From: Bradyrhizobium nitroreducens
GTDB lineage: Bacteria; Pseudomonadota; Alphaproteobacteria; Rhizobiales; Xanthobacteraceae
Reading direction: 5' to 3'
Length of the DNA stretch: 64,000 nucleotides
Assembly: GCF_002776695.1 (NCBI RefSeq)
Contig: NZ_LFJC01000003.1
Location: 1,268,636 to 1,332,635 of the forward strand
The notes under the pieces were generated by a model. It had not been told where the DNA came from. It was given only the letters and a program-made list of their open reading frames with translations, and made no database searches. The translations under genes were made by a program, and so were the position numbers. Below, piece by piece: positions 60,676 to 64,000 of the stretch; the stretch's first letter is position 1, and each line of letters opens with the position of its first letter.

Positions 60676-61446
60676 TCACCGCAACACCACCCATGCCGGC
60701 GCGTGATCGCTGGCGCCATCCTCGCCGCGGACGCGTCTGTCGACGCCGGCCTTGGCGAGGCGCGGGGCGATGGCAGGGCTGAGCAGGAGATGATCGAGCC
60801 GCAGGCCCGCATCGCGCGGCCACCGGTTCCGCTTGTAGTCCCAGAACGTGTAGATGCGCTTGTCCGGGTGCAATGCGCGGATCGCGTCGCACCAGCCTTG
60901 CTCGACCAGCGAGGCATAGGCCGCGCGGCTCTTCGGCTGGATCAACGCATCCTTGTCCCATGAGCGCGTCGGATAGATGTCGATCTCCGTGGGCGCGACG
61001 TTGTAGTCGCCGGCGAGCACGACGGGCAGATCCTGCTTGATGAAGGTCTTGGCGTGGCGCTTGAGGCGCGCGAACCAGTCGAGCTTGGCGTCGAATTTCG
61101 GACCCGGCTGCGGATTGCCGTTCGGCAGATAGATGCTGGTGACGATGATGCCGCGTACGGCGGCCTCGATATAGCGGGCTTCGTGATCGCCGGGTCTTCC
61201 CGGCAAGCGGTCGCGGGTGAGAATGGGCTCGGCCTTGCGGGCGAGGATGGCGACCCCGTTCCAGGTTCCTTGTCCGTGCCACACCGCGCCATAGCCGGCC
61301 TTTTCGATCGCCGCCGCCGGAAATTCGCCATCACTTGCCTTCAACTCCTGAAGTGCGACGACATCGGGTTTCGCCGCGCGCAGCCATGCCAGGAGATTGG
61401 GCAGGCGGCGGTTGATGTTGTTGATGTTGAATGTCGCGATCTTCAT
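60676..61446 (-). CDS. xth: Exodeoxyribonuclease III
   Basis: The 256-residue AP endonuclease/3'-5' exonuclease has the catalytic elements in order: ATFNINNINRR (Asn), ALQELKAS (Glu), GDYNVAPTEID (Asp/Asn), and SDHAPAWV (the closing Asp-His). It repairs abasic sites in DNA. The length matches ExoIII (about 260). Confidence 0.92.
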   Translation of the reverse strand: MKIATFNINNINRRLPNLLAWLRAAKPDVVALQELKASDGEFPAAAIEKAGYGAVWHGQGTWNGVAILARKAEPILTRDRLPGRPGDHEARYIEAAVRGIIVTSIYLPNGNPQPGPKFDAKLDWFARLKRHAKTFIKQDLPVVLAGDYNVAPTEIDIYPTRSWDKDALIQPKSRAAYASLVEQGWCDAIRALHPDKRIYTFWDYKRNRWPRDAGLRLDHLLLSPAIAPRLAKAGVDRRVRGEDGASDHAPAWVVLR

Positions 61447-61486
61447 GTAGAGCTACCGGCTGCTGCCGCCCCATACCGGAGACATC

Positions 61487-61708
61487 ATGTCCAAGTTGAA
61501 CTTTGCCGCCATCGTCGTCGCCGTCGCGCTCTCCGGGCTTGCGTCGGCACAATCCTCCGACCCGCGCGGCGCCTGCAAGGCAGACTATGACAAATTCTGC
61601 GCCGGCATCGCGCCGGGCGGCGGTCGCATCGTCGCCTGCCTCAGCGAGAAGCACGACCAGCTCAGCGCCACCTGCAAGTCGGCGCTGGACAACAGGAAGA
61701 AGAAGTAA
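61487..61708 (+). CDS. Small secreted cysteine-rich-repeat protein
   Basis: A 73-residue precursor with a signal peptide (LNFAAIVVAVALSGLASA) and a mature part of about 50 residues with four Cys: DPRGACKADYDKFCAGIAPGGGRIVACLSEKHDQLSATCKSAL. The pattern is that of the cysteine-rich (Golgi-CFR/FGFR1-type) repeat. The Cys residues likely form disulfides in the periplasm. It is divergent from xth by 40 bases. Confidence 0.8.
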   Translation: MSKLNFAAIVVAVALSGLASAQSSDPRGACKADYDKFCAGIAPGGGRIVACLSEKHDQLSATCKSALDNRKKK

Positions 61709-61721
61709 GCGAACCGGCCTC

Positions 61722-61850
61722 GTGTCCCGGACGCGCGGAGCGCGAGCCGGGACCCAGAGGGCCGCACGGTCCGATGTTGAGAGATGGGCCCGGGCCCAGC
61801 AGCGCACCGTCGAAGTCACGCGGCGCTGCGCCCGGGGGCACGAGAACTCA
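61722..61850. repeat. Intergenic repeat (GTCCCGGACGCGCGGAGCG type)
   Basis: GTGTCCCGGACGCGCGGAGCG at the left and GCTGCGCCCGGGGGCACGAG at the right are imperfect inverted ends. The segment GAGCCGGGACCCAGAGG is shared with the element at 18839-19009. Its right end reaches the 3' end of alr. Confidence 0.65.
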
Positions 61851-63131
61851 GCCCGGTAGCGGCGGCGGGGCCGTGGGCTGCTCGATCGGCGGCGGCGAGG
61901 GCGGCTGCGCGGCGTTCGGCGCGGGGTCCGGCTTCGCCAGCGATTCCTCGACATTGCCGCCCTTGTAGATGCGGGCGTAGCGGTGGCCGAGGCTGGTCAG
62001 CACCTCATAGCCGATGGTGCCAAAATGATGCGCGAGCTCGTCGACGGTGATGCCCTCGCCGAGCAGCGTCACCATATGGCCGCGCCGCACCGCATTCGGC
62101 GGCAGATCGGTGATGTCGATCGCGATCAGATCCATGGAGATTCGGCCCGCGACCGGGCAACGCTTGCCGGCGACGATCACCTCGGCACCGCGGGTGCCGT
62201 CATTGGAGCTGGCGGCGCGGAAATAGCCGTCGGCATAGCCGACCGCGATGATGGCGAGCTTGGTCGGCCGCCGCGCAGTCCATGTGCCGCCATAACCGAC
62301 GCTCTCGCCGCGTTCGACGTTGCGGATCTGCACGATGCGTGCCTTGAGGTCCACCACCGGCTGCATCGGATTGTCTGCCTCCGGCGTCGGGTTGACGCCG
62401 TAGAGCGCAGCCCCCGGCCGCACCAGGTCGAACTGGAACGGCGCCCCCAGGAAGATGCCGGAGGAATTGGCGAGCGCCGCCGGCACGCCGGAGAACTCGC
62501 TGGCGATGCCGCGGAAGGCCGCGAGCTGCTTCGCATTGACCGGGCTGTTGAGCTGCTCGGCCGAGACCAGATGGCTCATCACCAGCGTGATGCCGTGATC
62601 GCCGGCGTTGATGCGGGGAATGATGGCCTGCGCCTCCGAAAGCGTGAGGCCCAGCCGGTTCATGCCGGTGTCGATGTGAATAGCCGCGCCTCCGGTCCAG
62701 CCGGTGCGGCGGCAGAACACGTCCCATTCGGCGAGCTCGTTGAGGTCGCCGATGACAGGACGGCAATTGATCTTGGCGTAGTGCTCGCCGGTGTTCTGGA
62801 AATAGCCGCCGAGCACGTAGATCGTGGGCTCCGGGACGGCCGCGCGCACCTTGCGCGCTTCCTCGATGGTGGCGACGAAGAAGGTCTTGCAGCCGGCCTT
62901 GCTCAGGGCACGCGCGACCTGCTCGGCGCCGCAGCCATAGGCGTCGGCCTTGACCACCGCCGAGCACTCGGCCGGCACCGCCGTCTTCTCGAGCTTGCGC
63001 CAGTTGGCGATGATGGCGTCGAGATCGACGGTCAGCACGCCGCCATAGGCAGCGAGCGCGGCAGCCTGATTGGCTTCCGCGGAGAGGAGGCCGGATTGCG
63101 AGATCGTTTTCGGGTCGGACGCCATTGTCAT
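61848..63131 (-). CDS. alr: Alanine racemase
   Basis: A 427-residue PLP enzyme that makes D-alanine for peptidoglycan. PLP-binding Lys is at 61 in AVVKADAYGCGAEQ, and the second catalytic region contains SVGYGGTW. The C-terminal 40 residues form a proline/glutamine-rich tail (EESLAKPDPAPNAAQPPSPPP) beyond the normal end, possibly disordered. The ATG at 63131 is used; an internal ATG at 63125 is equally possible. It is located between repeat sequences and dnaB. Confidence 0.9.
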   Translation of the reverse strand: MTMASDPKTISQSGLLSAEANQAAALAAYGGVLTVDLDAIIANWRKLEKTAVPAECSAVVKADAYGCGAEQVARALSKAGCKTFFVATIEEARKVRAAVPEPTIYVLGGYFQNTGEHYAKINCRPVIGDLNELAEWDVFCRRTGWTGGAAIHIDTGMNRLGLTLSEAQAIIPRINAGDHGITLVMSHLVSAEQLNSPVNAKQLAAFRGIASEFSGVPAALANSSGIFLGAPFQFDLVRPGAALYGVNPTPEADNPMQPVVDLKARIVQIRNVERGESVGYGGTWTARRPTKLAIIAVGYADGYFRAASSNDGTRGAEVIVAGKRCPVAGRISMDLIAIDITDLPPNAVRRGHMVTLLGEGITVDELAHHFGTIGYEVLTSLGHRYARIYKGGNVEESLAKPDPAPNAAQPPSPPPIEQPTAPPPLPG

Positions 63132-63171
63132 GGCGTCGTTTTACGCAAGAGGCAGGCTCGGTTCAAGGAAC

Positions 63172-64000
63172 TCAGTAGTCGTTGCCGCTGCGAGCCGGCA
63201 GCTGAGCGTCAGGCGCGAGGTCGCCGAACCGCGTGACCGAAGCTTCGAACGCCAGATCGACGGTGCCGGTCGGGCCGTGGCGCTGCTTGCCGATGATGAC
63301 CTCTGCCTTTCCGTGCGCAAGGCTCATGTCAAGCTGCCACTTCTCGTGTTCGGGCGTGCCCGGGCGGGGCTCCTTCATCGCGAGGTAATATTCCTCGCGG
63401 TACACGAACAGCACGACGTCGGCGTCCTGCTCGATCGATCCGGATTCACGCAAGTCGGAGAGCTGCGGCCGCTTGTCGTCGCGGGATTCGACCTGGCGCG
63501 AGAGCTGGGACAGCGCGATCACGGGAACGTTGAGTTCCTTCGCCAGCGCCTTCAGGCTGGTCGTGATCTCCGTGATCTCCTGCACGCGGTTATCGCTCCG
63601 CTTGCCCGAGCCCGAGAGCAGCTGGATGTAGTCGATCACCAGCAGGTCGAGGCCCTTCTGGCGCTTCAGCCGGCGCGCGCGCGCCATCAGCTGCGCGATC
63701 GACAGGCCACCGGTGGCGTCGACATAGAAGGGCAGGGATTGCAGCTCGATCGAGACCTCCCGGATCTTCTCGAAATCGGCCTCCGAGATGCCGCCGCGGC
63801 GGATGTGGGAGGAGGGAACGCCGGTGCGCTCGGCCACGATACGCGTGGCGAGCTGGTCGGCCGACATTTCGCAGGAGAAGAAGCCGATCACGCCGCCATT
63901 GGCGGCCCTCGTGGTGCCGTCGGCCTGGAGTTCCGGGACGTAGGCGCGTGCGACATTGTAGGCGATGTTGGTCGCAAGCGAGGTCTTGCCCATGCCGGGA
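63172..64000 (-). CDS. dnaB: Replicative DNA helicase DnaB (C-terminal part)
   Basis: The gene runs off the right window edge, so the N-terminal part and start are missing. The visible about 276 residues hold the end of the Walker A region (PGMGKTSLATNIA), the DnaB motif IDYIQLLSGSGKRSDNRVQEITEITTSLKALAKEL, and the C-terminal SQLSRQVESRDDKRPQLSDLRESGSIEQDADVVLFVYREEYY. It is the ring helicase that unwinds DNA at replication forks. It shares its strand with alr. Confidence 0.93.
   Translation of the reverse strand, partial: PGMGKTSLATNIAYNVARAYVPELQADGTTRAANGGVIGFFSCEMSADQLATRIVAERTGVPSSHIRRGGISEADFEKIREVSIELQSLPFYVDATGGLSIAQLMARARRLKRQKGLDLLVIDYIQLLSGSGKRSDNRVQEITEITTSLKALAKELNVPVIALSQLSRQVESRDDKRPQLSDLRESGSIEQDADVVLFVYREEYYLAMKEPRPGTPEHEKWQLDMSLAHGKAEVIIGKQRHGPTGTVDLAFEASVTRFGDLAPDAQLPARSGNDY

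Overview
The window is a high-GC chromosomal segment of an alphaproteobacterium, most likely Bradyrhizobium or a close relative. This is inferred from gene content (PAS_5 and NnrU families, several LivK-type binding proteins, a paired DUF47/Pit phosphate uptake unit) and from many palindromic intergenic repeats of the kind scattered through rhizobial genomes. There are no rRNA genes and no ordinary tRNA genes. Both edges cut genes: the 3' end of an HlyD-type secretion adaptor on the left and the 3' part of dnaB on the right.

Layout. 0-10 kb: HlyD tail, an aldehyde dehydrogenase, a serine hydrolase, an SRPBCC/ArsR pair behind an inverted-repeat operator, a peptide-deformylase-like protein lacking metal ligands, a LysR regulator divergent from an oxidoreductase operon, and a TetR regulator plus membrane protein carrying the same operator-like element. 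10-22.6 kb: cupin, SWIM-SNF2 helicase, MFS transporter, a MarR-GNAT fusion with a near-perfect palindrome touching its start codon, a ThDP enzyme, GNAT and serine hydrolase genes, and a DUF2892 / ECF sigma / AhpD-like operon. 22.6-26.5 kb: rtcB and ro60 (TROVE) on the minus strand, preceded by four tandem structured RNAs, then a candidate sRNA. 26.6-31.5 kb: DUF429, GST, TauE, TetR, CsaA-like, ArsC-like and PAS genes. 31.8-36.5 kb: a complete branched-chain amino acid type ABC transporter (livGFKHM). 36.7-38.7 kb: DUF47-Pit phosphate transport and a guanidine exporter behind a guanidine-II riboswitch. 38.8-47.6 kb: prfC, an acyl-CoA synthetase, a YfgM-like/lipoprotein/der cluster and an MFS pump. 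47.7-64 kb: a second LivK, an NHL protein, SDR, purF-cvpA-radA, a periplasmic binding protein coupled to a GGDEF-EAL protein, a second TauE, an rpiB pseudogene, xth, alr and dnaB.

The most notable system is the RNA locus at 25420-26075. Four head-to-tail units share a 5' motif (TGGTGAAGA), a 3' motif (GTTCCC) and a closing helix whose sequence differs in each unit while pairing is kept. Two units contain a T-arm, acceptor stem, positions 8-9 and D-arm in circularly permuted tRNA order. One closes the acceptor stem with a GAAA tetraloop and the other with a loop that still reads ACCA. Together with ro60 and rtcB this looks like an expanded bacterial Y RNA (YrlA-like) and RNA-repair locus. The second regulatory discovery is the two-hairpin ACGG riboswitch in front of the SugE/Gdx gene at 38.7 kb.
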